Positions 15,469 to 23,479 of a stretch of 64,000 nucleotides of DNA are shown here, piece by piece; within the stretch, counting starts at the first letter, position 1, and the number at the start of each line of letters is the position of its first letter. The notes under the pieces were generated by a model, which searched no databases, had not been told where the DNA came from, and was given only the letters and a program-made list of their open reading frames with translations. The translations under genes and the position numbers were made by a program. Source of the DNA: Zhihengliuella sp. ISTPL4 (GTDB lineage Bacteria > Actinomycetota > Actinomycetes > Actinomycetales > Microbacteriaceae); contig NZ_CP025422.1 of assembly GCF_002848265.1 (NCBI RefSeq), positions 248,001-312,000 on the forward strand, in the 5' to 3' direction.

Positions 15469-16938
15469 TTAGGACGCTTCGGCGGGCTCGGCGGGGGTGT
15501 CGCGCCACGCGAACGCCATGCGGTCGAGGTCGGGAATCGGCTTGCCGTCGGCGTCACGCGGGCGGCGACCGGGGCGAGTCTTGCCGATGGTCACGACGAG
15601 GCCGAGGTCTTCGATCACACGGCGCTTTTCGAGGAGCGGCATCCGACGCCAGCGCGTCGGGATCGACCGGGCTAGGGCGAGGTCAGTGAGGGGGCTCTCG
15701 CGGCGCATCGCGGTCAGGCGCTTCTCCAGAGTCTCGATCTTGTCGGCGAGGGCGAGCCCGCGCTGTCGAGCCTCGGCACGGGGGAGCGCGCCGTCAGCCA
15801 CGAGGCCGATGAGTGCGCGGTGGCGTTCGCGGAGCGTGTCGAGTTCGGCGACCACGGGCGCGGTGTTCGGCTCGGCGCGGAGGTCTTTCAGCACGCGCTT
15901 ATCGCCGAGCCGGGCGAGCACGATGCCGTTGACGACGGGCTCCACGTCCGCGGCTTGGATCGACACGCACCAATTCGCCGTGCAGGCGTACACCTGCTTG
16001 CCCCGGTCGGGCCGGGCGAGCATCCGACCGCCGCACACGCCGCACACGAGGAGGCCGCTCAGGAGGTGCTTCGTCGCGGTGCTCCACGCGCCCTCACGGG
16101 TGCGACCGTCGCGCATCGCGAGATAGTCGCTCCAGGTGCGAGAGTCGATCAGCGGCTCCCACGTCGGCTCGGCGTCGATGCGCTCGCCGAGGTAGGTCAC
16201 GATGCCCGCGTAGTGCTCGTTGCGGAGGAGTTGCTGAACGCGGCGCATCGACCACACGGTGCGCTCGCCCTCGGCGGCGTTGGTGTCGTGCGTCGGCACG
16301 CCGCGGGCGTTGAGGTCGTTCGCGATGGCGTAGAGGCTTTCCCCGGCGTTGTACCGGCGGTAGCACTCGCGCACGATGTCGGCTTCGTGCGGCACGGGCA
16401 CGATCTGACCGTCGATGCGGTCGTAGCCGAACGGGCGGCGGGAGAACTGCCAGTGCCCAGCCTCGGCGCGCTGCCGGTTCGCGGCGTACTGCCGTTCGGC
16501 TTTCTGCTCGCCCTCGTACTGCGACCATGCGGCGACGGTGCGAGCGACCGCGCGACCGGCGGGCGTGGAGAGGTCTAGACCGCCCTTCGAGGAGGTCACG
16601 AAATGCACATCGACGCCGAGGTCGATCACGCGCTCCAGGTCGCTCGTGAGGCGGAGGAGGCGGTCTTGGTGCCACGAGATGATCACTTCGGGGTGCGCGG
16701 CGAGCATCGCCTCGAACTCCGGGCGGCTCTTTCCGTTCGTCGCCGAGATGTCGTTGTCGGTGTACACGTGCACGACGCGGAGGCCGAGACGTGCGGCGAG
16801 GTCGCGGCACTCGGGGAGTTGCCGATCTACGCCGAGCATCTGCCCCGTACGGTCCTGCGAGATGCGGAGGTAGATCACGCACGTGTCGGGGCCGAGGTGG
16901 TCGAGCGGGCTCGCGGGTCGCCTACGTCGTGTTGCCAT
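15469..16938 (-). CDS. int: Large serine recombinase (integrase)
   Basis: 489 residues from the ATG at 16938. The resolvase domain is at ~20-165 with catalytic Ser27 in YLRISQD, then the GVDRQL, YTDNDISA and SWHQDRLLR blocks of serine integrases. The recombinase domain at ~185-290 includes RRPFGYDR and IANDLNARGVPT; a zinc ribbon is at ~325-360 (CGVCGG ... CTANWC), followed by a coiled-coil region. Length is at the lower end of phiC31/Bxb1-type integrases. The frame is open upstream to 17034 but that part is chromosomal. It lies about 30 bases from the right junction and is transcribed inward. It catalyses integration at the pilin gene, and excision with an unknown directionality factor. Confidence 0.95.
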   Translation of the reverse strand: MATRRRRPASPLDHLGPDTCVIYLRISQDRTGQMLGVDRQLPECRDLAARLGLRVVHVYTDNDISATNGKSRPEFEAMLAAHPEVIISWHQDRLLRLTSDLERVIDLGVDVHFVTSSKGGLDLSTPAGRAVARTVAAWSQYEGEQKAERQYAANRQRAEAGHWQFSRRPFGYDRIDGQIVPVPHEADIVRECYRRYNAGESLYAIANDLNARGVPTHDTNAAEGERTVWSMRRVQQLLRNEHYAGIVTYLGERIDAEPTWEPLIDSRTWSDYLAMRDGRTREGAWSTATKHLLSGLLVCGVCGGRMLARPDRGKQVYACTANWCVSIQAADVEPVVNGIVLARLGDKRVLKDLRAEPNTAPVVAELDTLRERHRALIGLVADGALPRAEARQRGLALADKIETLEKRLTAMRRESPLTDLALARSIPTRWRRMPLLEKRRVIEDLGLVVTIGKTRPGRRPRDADGKPIPDLDRMAFAWRDTPAEPAEAS

Positions 16939-16969
16939 ACGTCGATAATACGCCGTCACGGTTATCACC

Positions 16970-16972
16970 GGT
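16970..16972. other. Right attachment junction (attR) of the integrative element
   Basis: ACC GGT CTC here corresponds to GCA GGG CTG at the left junction; the pilin reading frame resumes at this GGT. The GG or CT shared by both sides is the likely 2-bp crossover. Confidence 0.6.
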
Positions 16973-17056
16973 CTCGTCGTGCTCATTTGGGCGGTCGCCG
17001 GGCCCGCGCTCACGTCCCTGTTCGAGCAGGCCATCCAGCGGGTGTCGGGGCTCTGA
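16970..17056 (+). pseudogene. 3' part of the interrupted Flp/pilin-like gene
   Basis: Twenty-eight codons with no start of their own: GLVVLIWAVAGPALTSLFEQ then AIQRVSGL and a stop at 17054-17056. They complete the hydrophobic helix begun at 9002 and end two bases before the tadE start, as a pilin gene in this locus would. Confidence 0.8.
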
Positions 17057-17057
17057 C

Positions 17058-17459
17058 ATGCGTGTGGCCGCGGCGGTGAGCGAAGAGCGCGGGTCGAACC
17101 CGGTGGAATTCGTGCTCGTCGGCACGCTTCTCACCGCGCTCACGCTCGCGGTGCTGCAGCTCGCGTTCGCGATCTACGTGCGCAACGTCGTCCACGACGC
17201 GGCCGTCGAGGGGGCGTACTACGCGGCTCTCGCGGACACGACCCCCGCGGAGGGGGAGGAGCGGGCGCGCGAGGTCATCCGTCGCGCGGTGGGCCCCTCC
17301 TACTCGGACGACATCGCCGTCAGCTCGGCGCGGCGGGAGGGGCAGGAGACCGTCGTGGTCAGGATCCGGACGACTCTCCCGGTGTTCGGCCTCCTCGGTG
17401 TCCCGGCCGCTTTGCAGGTCGAGGCCGACGCACCGGCGGAGTCGTTCGATGCGCGATGA
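17058..17459 (+). CDS. tadE: TadE-like pilus protein
   Basis: 133 residues. EERGSNPVEFVLVGTLLTAL is the classic TadE/pseudopilin start (Gly before S/N, Glu at about +5 and a hydrophobic helix). The remaining domain is exported. It follows the pilin remnant by one base, so its transcription and translation probably depended on the pilin message that the element now separates from its promoter. It overlaps the next gene by 11 bases. Confidence 0.85.
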   Translation: MRVAAAVSEERGSNPVEFVLVGTLLTALTLAVLQLAFAIYVRNVVHDAAVEGAYYAALADTTPAEGEERAREVIRRAVGPSYSDDIAVSSARREGQETVVVRIRTTLPVFGLLGVPAALQVEADAPAESFDAR

Positions 17460-17883
17460 CACGGGATCGAGCTCGCTCGAGTTCATCGCGGTCGGAGTGA
17501 TCATGCTCGTGCCGCTGCTGTACCTCGTGATCGCGGTGGGTTCGGTGCAGGAGCAGTCGCTGGGCGTCGAGGCCGCGGCACGACAGGCCGCCCGTGCCAT
17601 CGCTTCGGCACCTGACACCGCGCACGCCGCGGCCCGCGCGGATCAGGTGCTGGAGGGGATCGTCGCGGAGTACGGCATCGATCCCGGAGCGATCGACGTC
17701 GGGGTGGCCTGTCGCCCCGATTCGTCGCCCTGCCCGGCGGCCGGAGCGACGGTGGTGGTCACGGTCTCGACGAGTGTGCCGCTGCCGCTGGTGCCCGGAG
17801 TGCTCGGGCTCGATCAGGCGACGTCCGTCCCCGTGGAGGCCGTGTCGGTGCAGAAGGTCTCCCGGCGATGGAGCGGCGGATGA
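17449..17883 (+). CDS. TadE/TadG family pilus-associated protein
   Basis: 144 residues. The start MRDDTGSSSLEFIAVGVIML is again a pseudopilin-type signal with Glu in the hydrophobic helix. The exported part has two cysteines (CRPDSSPC) that may form a disulphide. Start chosen at ATG 17449 because it precedes the signal directly; it overlaps tadE, showing coupling. Minor pilin role inferred from the family. Confidence 0.8.
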   Translation: MRDDTGSSSLEFIAVGVIMLVPLLYLVIAVGSVQEQSLGVEAAARQAARAIASAPDTAHAAARADQVLEGIVAEYGIDPGAIDVGVACRPDSSPCPAAGATVVVTVSTSVPLPLVPGVLGLDQATSVPVEAVSVQKVSRRWSGG

Positions 17884-18317
17884 AGCCGCGAATGCTCGAC
17901 GCGGACCAGCGCGGAAAAGGTGACGAGGGGAGCGTCCTCCTGCTCGTCCTCGGCTACCTGATCCTCGCGCTCGCCGTGCTGTTCGTGTGTGCGTGCGCCA
18001 CCGACCTCTACATCTCCCAGAAGCGCCTGGACGGGCTCGCCGATGCGGCGGCGCTCGCCGGAGCGGACGGCTTCCTGCTGCAGGTGGAGGGGGAGACGCC
18101 GCGCGCGACGCTCACTGACGCGCGGGTCGCCGAGCAGGCGATGCCGCTCGTCCGCGACGCGGGGTTCGAGGCGACCGTCATCGATGCGGGCACTCCGGAC
18201 GGCGTCAGCGCGCGCGTCACGGTCGCGGCGCTCTGGCATCCGCCCCTGCTCTCGCCTTTCGTGCCCGACGGGGTGACGCTGCAGGCGACGGCGACGAGCC
18301 GCACGGCGCTGCGCTGA
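17880..18317 (+). CDS. Rv3654c-family TadE-like protein
   Basis: 145 residues. DEGSVLLLVLGYLILALAVL, then DLYISQKRLDGLADAAALAGA, is the signature of the helicase/secretion-neighbourhood TadE-like proteins (Rv3654c type) that end actinobacterial tad clusters. The ATG at 17880 overlaps the upstream stop (ATGA). Last gene of the tad locus. Confidence 0.82.
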   Translation: MKPRMLDADQRGKGDEGSVLLLVLGYLILALAVLFVCACATDLYISQKRLDGLADAAALAGADGFLLQVEGETPRATLTDARVAEQAMPLVRDAGFEATVIDAGTPDGVSARVTVAALWHPPLLSPFVPDGVTLQATATSRTALR

Positions 18318-18330
18318 ACGACCGACCGGC

Positions 18331-19611
18331 TCAGTCGTCGGGCGAGGCCGGGGGAGTGCGCGGAACGAACCGGGGGATCCAGCGGAGGAACCCGGCGGCG
18401 CCGACGAGCCCGATCAGCCCCATGGCCCCGGCCGCGAACGAGAGGGACGCGACCGCGGTGATGCCCGAGACGAGGAGCGGAGCGACCGCGCCGCCGGCAT
18501 CGGTCAGCGTGCGCCACGACCCGAGGAACGCAGCGGGGTCGTGCTTCGGGGCGACATCAGCGCCGAGGGTCAGGAGGATGCCGCTGGACAGCCCGTTGCC
18601 GACACCGAGGACCGCAGCGAACATCCCGAACCAGAGCACCGCGGAGTCGACGTCGTGCGTGAACGACAGGGCGAGGAACCCGGCGCCCATCAGCACCATC
18701 GCGGGCATCGCCGCCCAGAGCCGCCCGAAGCGGTCCATCACCTGACCGCTGGCGTAGAAGAGGGCGAAGTCGATGGCGCCGGAGACACCGACGACGAGGG
18801 CGATGGTCGAGGCGTCAAGGCCCAGCGAGAGGCCCCACAGCGGGAGGACGACCTGCCGCGCCGACCGCACCGCCGAGAGCGAGGCCGCGGCGAGTCCGAG
18901 CCGGCCGAGCACTCCGCGCTGCCGCCACATCGTCTGGAAGATCCCGACCCGCTCGATGGTCGGGATCGACCCGCTCACGGCCTCGCCGCTGTCCTCCGCG
19001 AACCGGACGGTCGTCCGCAGCGGGGCGACGGTCTTCTCCGGATCCGGTCCGAAGAGCACGAGCACGACCATGACCACGAGGCAGACGAGGAAGAACCAGA
19101 TCGCCGCCGCCTCGGTGCCGAAGAGCTGCAGGAGACCGGCGGAGACGAACGGGCCGATGAAGATGCCCAGGCGGAAGCTGCCGCCGAGCAGGGAGAGCGA
19201 GCGGGCGCGGAACGCCAGCGGCACCCGCGTGGTCATGAACGCGTGCCGGGCGAGCCCGAACGCGGCGGCGCACAGCCCGAGGAGGAACACCGACGCCGCG
19301 AGGACCCCGAGCGACGGCGCGAAGACCATCCCGACGGCGGCGAGAATCGCGATGACGCCCGCGATCACCATCGTGAAGCGCTCGCCGATGCGGCCCACCG
19401 CCCAGCCGGCCGGGAGGTTGCCGCAGAGCTGGCCGACCACGAGCGCCGACGCGACCAAGGCCGCGAAGGCGACATCGGCGCCCATGGACGCGGCGATGAC
19501 CGGGATGAGCGGGATGACCGCGCCCTCGCCGAGCGAGAAGAGGACGGTCGGCAGGTACACCATCGGCCCGAACTGGCGGAGGACCGTGGATGCACTGCTC
19601 ACGCCCCTCAC
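18331..19611 (-). CDS. MFS transporter
   Basis: 426-residue protein with about twelve hydrophobic segments in two halves, the arrangement of a major facilitator permease. Motif-A-like loops are AGWAVGRIGERFTM in the first half and SGQVMDRFGRLWAAMPAM in the second. Drug/sugar efflux subgroups have this look; the substrate is not predictable. GTG start at 19611 follows GGAG; a GTG at 19602 is an alternative. It is convergent with the tad cluster. Confidence 0.85.
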   Translation of the reverse strand: MRGVSSASTVLRQFGPMVYLPTVLFSLGEGAVIPLIPVIAASMGADVAFAALVASALVVGQLCGNLPAGWAVGRIGERFTMVIAGVIAILAAVGMVFAPSLGVLAASVFLLGLCAAAFGLARHAFMTTRVPLAFRARSLSLLGGSFRLGIFIGPFVSAGLLQLFGTEAAAIWFFLVCLVVMVVLVLFGPDPEKTVAPLRTTVRFAEDSGEAVSGSIPTIERVGIFQTMWRQRGVLGRLGLAAASLSAVRSARQVVLPLWGLSLGLDASTIALVVGVSGAIDFALFYASGQVMDRFGRLWAAMPAMVLMGAGFLALSFTHDVDSAVLWFGMFAAVLGVGNGLSSGILLTLGADVAPKHDPAAFLGSWRTLTDAGGAVAPLLVSGITAVASLSFAAGAMGLIGLVGAAGFLRWIPRFVPRTPPASPDD

Positions 19612-19685
19612 GCTACTCCGGTCAGCGTGGGGCCCCGGACATGGCCGTCCCCGCGCGCGCGGGCGGCACGTTAGGCTGAGGTGTC

Positions 19686-20795
19686 ATGCTCGAACTAGAT
19701 CTCTCCGCCGAAATCCAGGCGCTCAGGCACACCTTCGGCGACATCAGCGAGGTCGTCGATGTCAACCGTCTCCGCGAGGACATCGCGCGTCTCAGCGAGG
19801 AGGCCGGCGCGCCCGACCTCTGGGACGACACCGAGAACGCCCAGAAGGTCACCAGCGCCCTGAGCCACCGCCAGTCGGAGCTCGCCCGCATCACCGGCAT
19901 CGCGCAGCGTCTCGACGACCTCGAGGTGCTCGTCGACCTCGCGAACGAGATGGGCGATGAGGAGTCGGCCGTCGAGGCGCGCAAGGAGCTCCAGACCCTC
20001 ACCGACCTCATCAACCAGCTCGAGGTGCAGACGCTGCTCGACGGCGAGTACGACGAGCGCAGCGCGATCGTCACCATCCGCTCCGGCGCCGGCGGCGACG
20101 ACGCCACCGACTTCGCCGAGATGCTCATGCGCATGTATCTGCGCTGGGCGGAGCGCCACAAGTACCCCGTGAAGGTCATGGACACCTCGTACGCCGAGGG
20201 CGCCGGCATCAAGTCGGCGACCTTCGAGATCGACGCGCCCTACGCCTTCGGCACGATCTCCGTCGAGGCCGGCACGCACCGTCTCGCCCGGATCAGCCCG
20301 TTCGGCTCCGCGGACAAGCGTCAGACGTCGTTCGCGGCCGTCGAGGTCATCCCGCTCATGGAGGAGGCGACCGAGGTCGACATCCCCGAGAGCGACATCC
20401 GTGTCGACGTCTTCCGTTCCTCGGGCCCCGGTGGGCAGTCCGTCAACACGACCGACTCCGCCGTGCGCATCACGCACCTCCCGACCGGCATCGTCGTGTC
20501 GATGCAGAACGAGAAGTCGCAGATCCAGAACCGCGCCGCGGCCATGCGGGTGCTGCAGAACCGCCTGCTCCTGCTGCAGAAGGAGCAGGAGGCCGCCAAG
20601 AAGAAGGAACTCGCGGGCAACATCACCGCGAGCTGGGGCGACCAGATGCGCTCCTACTTCCTCTACGGCCAGCAGCTCGTCAAGGACCTCCGCACGGGTC
20701 AGGAGTCCGGCAACCCGGCCGCGGTGTTCGACGGCGACCTCGACGACTTCATCTCGGCGGGCATCCGCTGGCGTAAGCGCAAAGACGAGGACTGA
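19686..20795 (+). CDS. prfB: Peptide chain release factor 2
   Basis: 369-residue RF2, which recognises UGA and UAA and triggers peptide release. GGQ motif in SGPGGQSVNTTDSAVR; the codon-reading SPF tripeptide lies in LARISPFGSADKRQTSFAAV, which separates RF2 from RF1 (PxT). The frame is uninterrupted: there is no programmed UGA frameshift near codon 26 as in E. coli. The start lies eight bases after a TAGGCT -10 box (19672-19677), so the mRNA is probably leaderless. Confidence 0.96.
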   Translation: MLELDLSAEIQALRHTFGDISEVVDVNRLREDIARLSEEAGAPDLWDDTENAQKVTSALSHRQSELARITGIAQRLDDLEVLVDLANEMGDEESAVEARKELQTLTDLINQLEVQTLLDGEYDERSAIVTIRSGAGGDDATDFAEMLMRMYLRWAERHKYPVKVMDTSYAEGAGIKSATFEIDAPYAFGTISVEAGTHRLARISPFGSADKRQTSFAAVEVIPLMEEATEVDIPESDIRVDVFRSSGPGGQSVNTTDSAVRITHLPTGIVVSMQNEKSQIQNRAAAMRVLQNRLLLLQKEQEAAKKKELAGNITASWGDQMRSYFLYGQQLVKDLRTGQESGNPAAVFDGDLDDFISAGIRWRKRKDED

Positions 20796-20804
20796 CCCAC
20801 ACGT

Positions 20805-20834
20805 CGAAGGCCCCGGAAGCTTCCGGGGCCTTCG
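20805..20834. terminator. Terminator after prfB
   Basis: Perfect 30-base palindrome centred on AAGCTT with arms CGAAGGCCCCGG; it lies between convergent prfB and the DUF2510 gene and can serve both strands. Confidence 0.85.
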
Positions 20835-20852
20835 TCGTGTGTCGAGGGAGCC

Positions 20853-22199
20853 TCAGCGTGCCGACGCCTCGACGGTCACGCGGGCGGCCTCCTGCAGCAT
20901 CTCGTTCGTGATGACGATCACGTAGGACGGACTCTCGGCGACATCGAACGAGACGGTGCCCTCCGCCGTCGTCCCGGCGTTCTGCTCGGTGGACTCCAGC
21001 GTCGCGTCGCCGAAGATGTCGTCGTCGCCCTCGACGCCGTCTGCCGTCTCGACGGAGAAGTAGGTCGGGTGGACGTAGGTGGTCCCCTCGAGTGTCTCCC
21101 AGGTGAGATCGATCACCAGGTAACCGCCGTTCGCGGCCTCGAAGTCCGTGCCGTTGGTCGGACCGAACGTGGCTGAACGGATCGTGACCTCGGCCGTGCC
21201 TGACAGCTGCGACACGGTCACAGGCTCGCCGAGCGTTCCCTCGACGACCTCGCCCGCACCCGCGTCGCCGGTGTCATCGGCCTCCGGTGCCGGGCTCTGG
21301 CTCGTGCCCTCGTCGTAATCCGGAAGTGTGACCGGGCGCACCGTGTTCGCGACGGCCAGGACGAAGATGATGCTCACGACGATCGCGACGATCCCGCCGA
21401 GCACGGACACCCCGAGGCCGGTGATTCCCGGCCATTTGGCACCCTTCAGGAACAGGGAGATCAGCGAGACGATGAAGCCGGCCGCGAGGAGGAACCAGGC
21501 GAACGGAAGCGTCACGGGAATGAACGCGAGGATGAGACCGAGCGCGGCAAGCCCGAGGCCGACGAGGCCGACCACCGACATCTTCTTCGGTCCCGCGGGC
21601 GCCGGTGCCTGGCCCGGGTAGGGTGCCTGTCCGGGATACGGTGCCTGTCCGGGATACCCACCCGGACCGCCGGGCGCCTGCCCCGGGTAACCACCCGCGT
21701 GCGGCTGGCCCTGGTACGTGCCGGCCGCCGGGTACGCGCCATGGCCCTGGTAGGCGGTGTGACCGGGAGAAGACGGCGCTGCCGGCGGATACGCCGCGGG
21801 GCCGCCGTCGGCACCGGCGGGCGGGATGATCGGTGCTGCTCCGGGAAGGTCGTGCGCGCCGCTGGCCGGCGCTGTCCAGTCCTGCGCGGGCTCCGGGGAG
21901 ACGATGAGATCGGTGGCGGGCTCGTCCGGAGCGATCTCGCGCTCGGCGACCGCCTCGGGAGCGGAAGACTCCTCGGACGCGGCCGGCTCCTCCGTCACGA
22001 GCGCGCTCGACGCCTCCTCCGTCGCCGTGGGGATGCTCTCCTCGGCGGCGCTCTCCGCGGTCGTGTCCTCGGCGGCCGTGGTGGTCGTGTCCTCGGTCGG
22101 CGCGGTGGCCTCGGGGGCGAAGTGTTCGGTCCACTGCTGGCCGTCCCACCAGCGCAGGCGCCCGGAGCCGTCGTCGTACCATCCAGCAGGTGTCGTCAT
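20853..22199 (-). CDS. DUF2510 membrane protein with proline-rich repeats
   Basis: 448 residues. The N-terminal DUF2510 motif is GWYDDGSGRLRWWDGQQW. A long acidic Thr/Ala/Glu region and a Pro/Gly/Tyr stretch with tandem YPGQAP units (~185-215) follow. Then come membrane helices at ~222-290 (VGLVGLGLAALGLILAF and others) and an exported C-terminal beta domain of the DUF4352 type. It is probably an envelope-anchored protein. Start: ATG after AGGGGAT; the open frame upstream to 22334 has no support. A TATACA box at ~22254-22249 on the minus strand may be its promoter. Confidence 0.8.
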   Translation of the reverse strand: MTTPAGWYDDGSGRLRWWDGQQWTEHFAPEATAPTEDTTTTAAEDTTAESAAEESIPTATEEASSALVTEEPAASEESSAPEAVAEREIAPDEPATDLIVSPEPAQDWTAPASGAHDLPGAAPIIPPAGADGGPAAYPPAAPSSPGHTAYQGHGAYPAAGTYQGQPHAGGYPGQAPGGPGGYPGQAPYPGQAPYPGQAPAPAGPKKMSVVGLVGLGLAALGLILAFIPVTLPFAWFLLAAGFIVSLISLFLKGAKWPGITGLGVSVLGGIVAIVVSIIFVLAVANTVRPVTLPDYDEGTSQSPAPEADDTGDAGAGEVVEGTLGEPVTVSQLSGTAEVTIRSATFGPTNGTDFEAANGGYLVIDLTWETLEGTTYVHPTYFSVETADGVEGDDDIFGDATLESTEQNAGTTAEGTVSFDVAESPSYVIVITNEMLQEAARVTVEASAR

Positions 22200-22372
22200 G
22201 GGGATCCCCTCCGTGTGCGCTCGCGTGGTGCACGCGAATCGACACTCCATGTATAGCAGCGGGTGGCGACCACGGTGAGGCGGGAAGAGGCGGAGGAATA
22301 CCCGGGCGGCCTCCGGCGCGGCGGGGTGTCGCACCGGGGAGCGGGCGATGCCGCGCTTAGGCTCGAATCGCC

Positions 22373-23479
22373 ATGATTCGGTTCGAGAACGTCACGAAAC
22401 GCTACCGCGGGACGTCGAAGCCCGCGCTCTCCGGTGTCGACTTCGAGGTACAGCGCGGGGAGTTCGTCTTCCTGGTCGGCGCCTCCGGGTCCGGCAAGTC
22501 CTCCTGTCTGCGCCTGATCCTGCGTGAGGATGTGCCGACGACGGGCCGCGTCGCCGTCCTCGGCCGAGACCTCCGCGCTCTGGCGAACCGGAAGGTGCCG
22601 TACTTCCGTCGGCACATCGGCTCGGTGTTCCAGGACTTCCGTCTGCTGTCGTCCAAGACCGTGTACCAGAACGTCGCCTTCACGCTGCAGGTCACCGGCT
22701 CCTCTCGGGGCTTCATCCAGCAGGCGGTGCCCGAGGCGCTCGCTCTCGTCGGGCTCGACGGCAAAGAGAAGCGCATGCCGCACGAGCTCTCCGGTGGTGA
22801 GCAGCAGCGCGTGGCGATCGCCAGGGCGCTCGTCAACCGCCCCCAGGTGCTGCTCGCGGACGAGCCGACCGGAAACCTCGACCCCGCGACCTCCGTCGAC
22901 ATCATGCAACTGCTCGCCCGGATCAACGCGGGCGGCACCACGGTCCTCATGGCCACGCACGAGGCCGGTTTCGTCGATCAGATGCGTCGCCGCGTGATCG
23001 AGCTCCGCGACGGTGAGATGGTCCGCGACGAGGTGCACGGCGGATACGGCGACACCTCGAACATCCCGCGCCTGGTGCCGGAAGAGGTCCGCGGGGCCGC
23101 GGCCGCCGCCGCGCTCACGGCCGTGCAGGAGGTGCAGCGGCAGACCGCCGACCTGTCCGTGGTCCGTGCCGCTCTGGCCGAGGAGCTGGACGCGCAGCGC
23201 CGCGCCGCCGCCGCGTCTCCCGCGGTCACCAAGCCTGCGGCCGCTTCTGTTCCGCAGGTCGTCGAGCCGCCGGAGCCCGCGCGCGAGCCCGGAGTGGTCG
23301 AACCGCCGGACGTCGTGCAGCCTCCCGCGACGCCGCAGCCGGTCGCCGAGCGCCCCGCGCCCGCCCGTCCGCGGACGCATCCGATCGTGATCCCGGAGGT
23401 GGACGTCGCCGAGCTCGGCGTCGCCGACCGCCTCGGGCTGTCTGACCAGGACGACCAGGAAGTGGGTCCGACCTCGTGA
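22373..23479 (+). CDS. ftsE: Cell division ATP-binding protein FtsE with C-terminal extension
   Basis: 368 residues. The first ~230 form a complete ABC ATPase: Walker [11 protein letters not shown]-loop FQDFRLL, signature LSGGEQQR, Walker [12 protein letters not shown], His-loop THEAGF. FtsE with FtsX activates peptidoglycan hydrolases at the septum. A further ~140 residues, Ala/Pro/Glu-rich with [12 protein letters not shown] repeats, extend beyond the usual ~229-residue FtsE and look disordered. Leaderless start nine bases after TAGGCT (22358-22363). Overlaps ftsX by four bases. Confidence 0.93.
   Translation: MIRFENVTKRYRGTSKPALSGVDFEVQRGEFVFLVGASGSGKSSCLRLILREDVPTTGRVAVLGRDLRALANRKVPYFRRHIGSVFQDFRLLSSKTVYQNVAFTLQVTGSSRGFIQQAVPEALALVGLDGKEKRMPHELSGGEQQRVAIARALVNRPQVLLADEPTGNLDPATSVDIMQLLARINAGGTTVLMATHEAGFVDQMRRRVIELRDGEMVRDEVHGGYGDTSNIPRLVPEEVRGAAAAAALTAVQEVQRQTADLSVVRAALAEELDAQRRAAAASPAVTKPAAASVPQVVEPPEPAREPGVVEPPDVVQPPATPQPVAERPAPARPRTHPIVIPEVDVAELGVADRLGLSDQDDQEVGPTS

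Larger units (their letters stand above)
9097..16969. mobile_element. 7.9 kb integrative element, phage-satellite-like
   Basis: Bounded by the two halves of a broken pilin-like gene. Contents from right to left: large serine integrase, winged-helix replication-type protein with in-gene repeats, then a tightly overlapping leftward series of small genes including terminase-small-subunit-like, ADP-ribosyltransferase-like, zinc-knuckle and WhiB-like proteins, and a lower-GC two-gene cargo at the left end. No structural virion gene, no large terminase, no TraB/FtsK translocase and no toxin-antitoxin pair were found. The gene style is that of actinophages. Classification as satellite or PICI-like island is inference; a degraded prophage is the main alternative. 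Confidence 0.8.

Noticed and set aside
9097..16969. Actinomycete integrative and conjugative element (AICE)
   Set aside because: No FtsK/TraB-type translocase and no tyrosine integrase at a tRNA; the gene style is phage-like.
9097..16969. Complete prophage
   Set aside because: Only 7.9 kb, with no capsid, portal, tail, large terminase or lysis genes.
19686..19770. Programmed frameshift in prfB
   Set aside because: The frame is continuous from the start through the SPF and GGQ motifs, with no in-frame TGA near codon 26.
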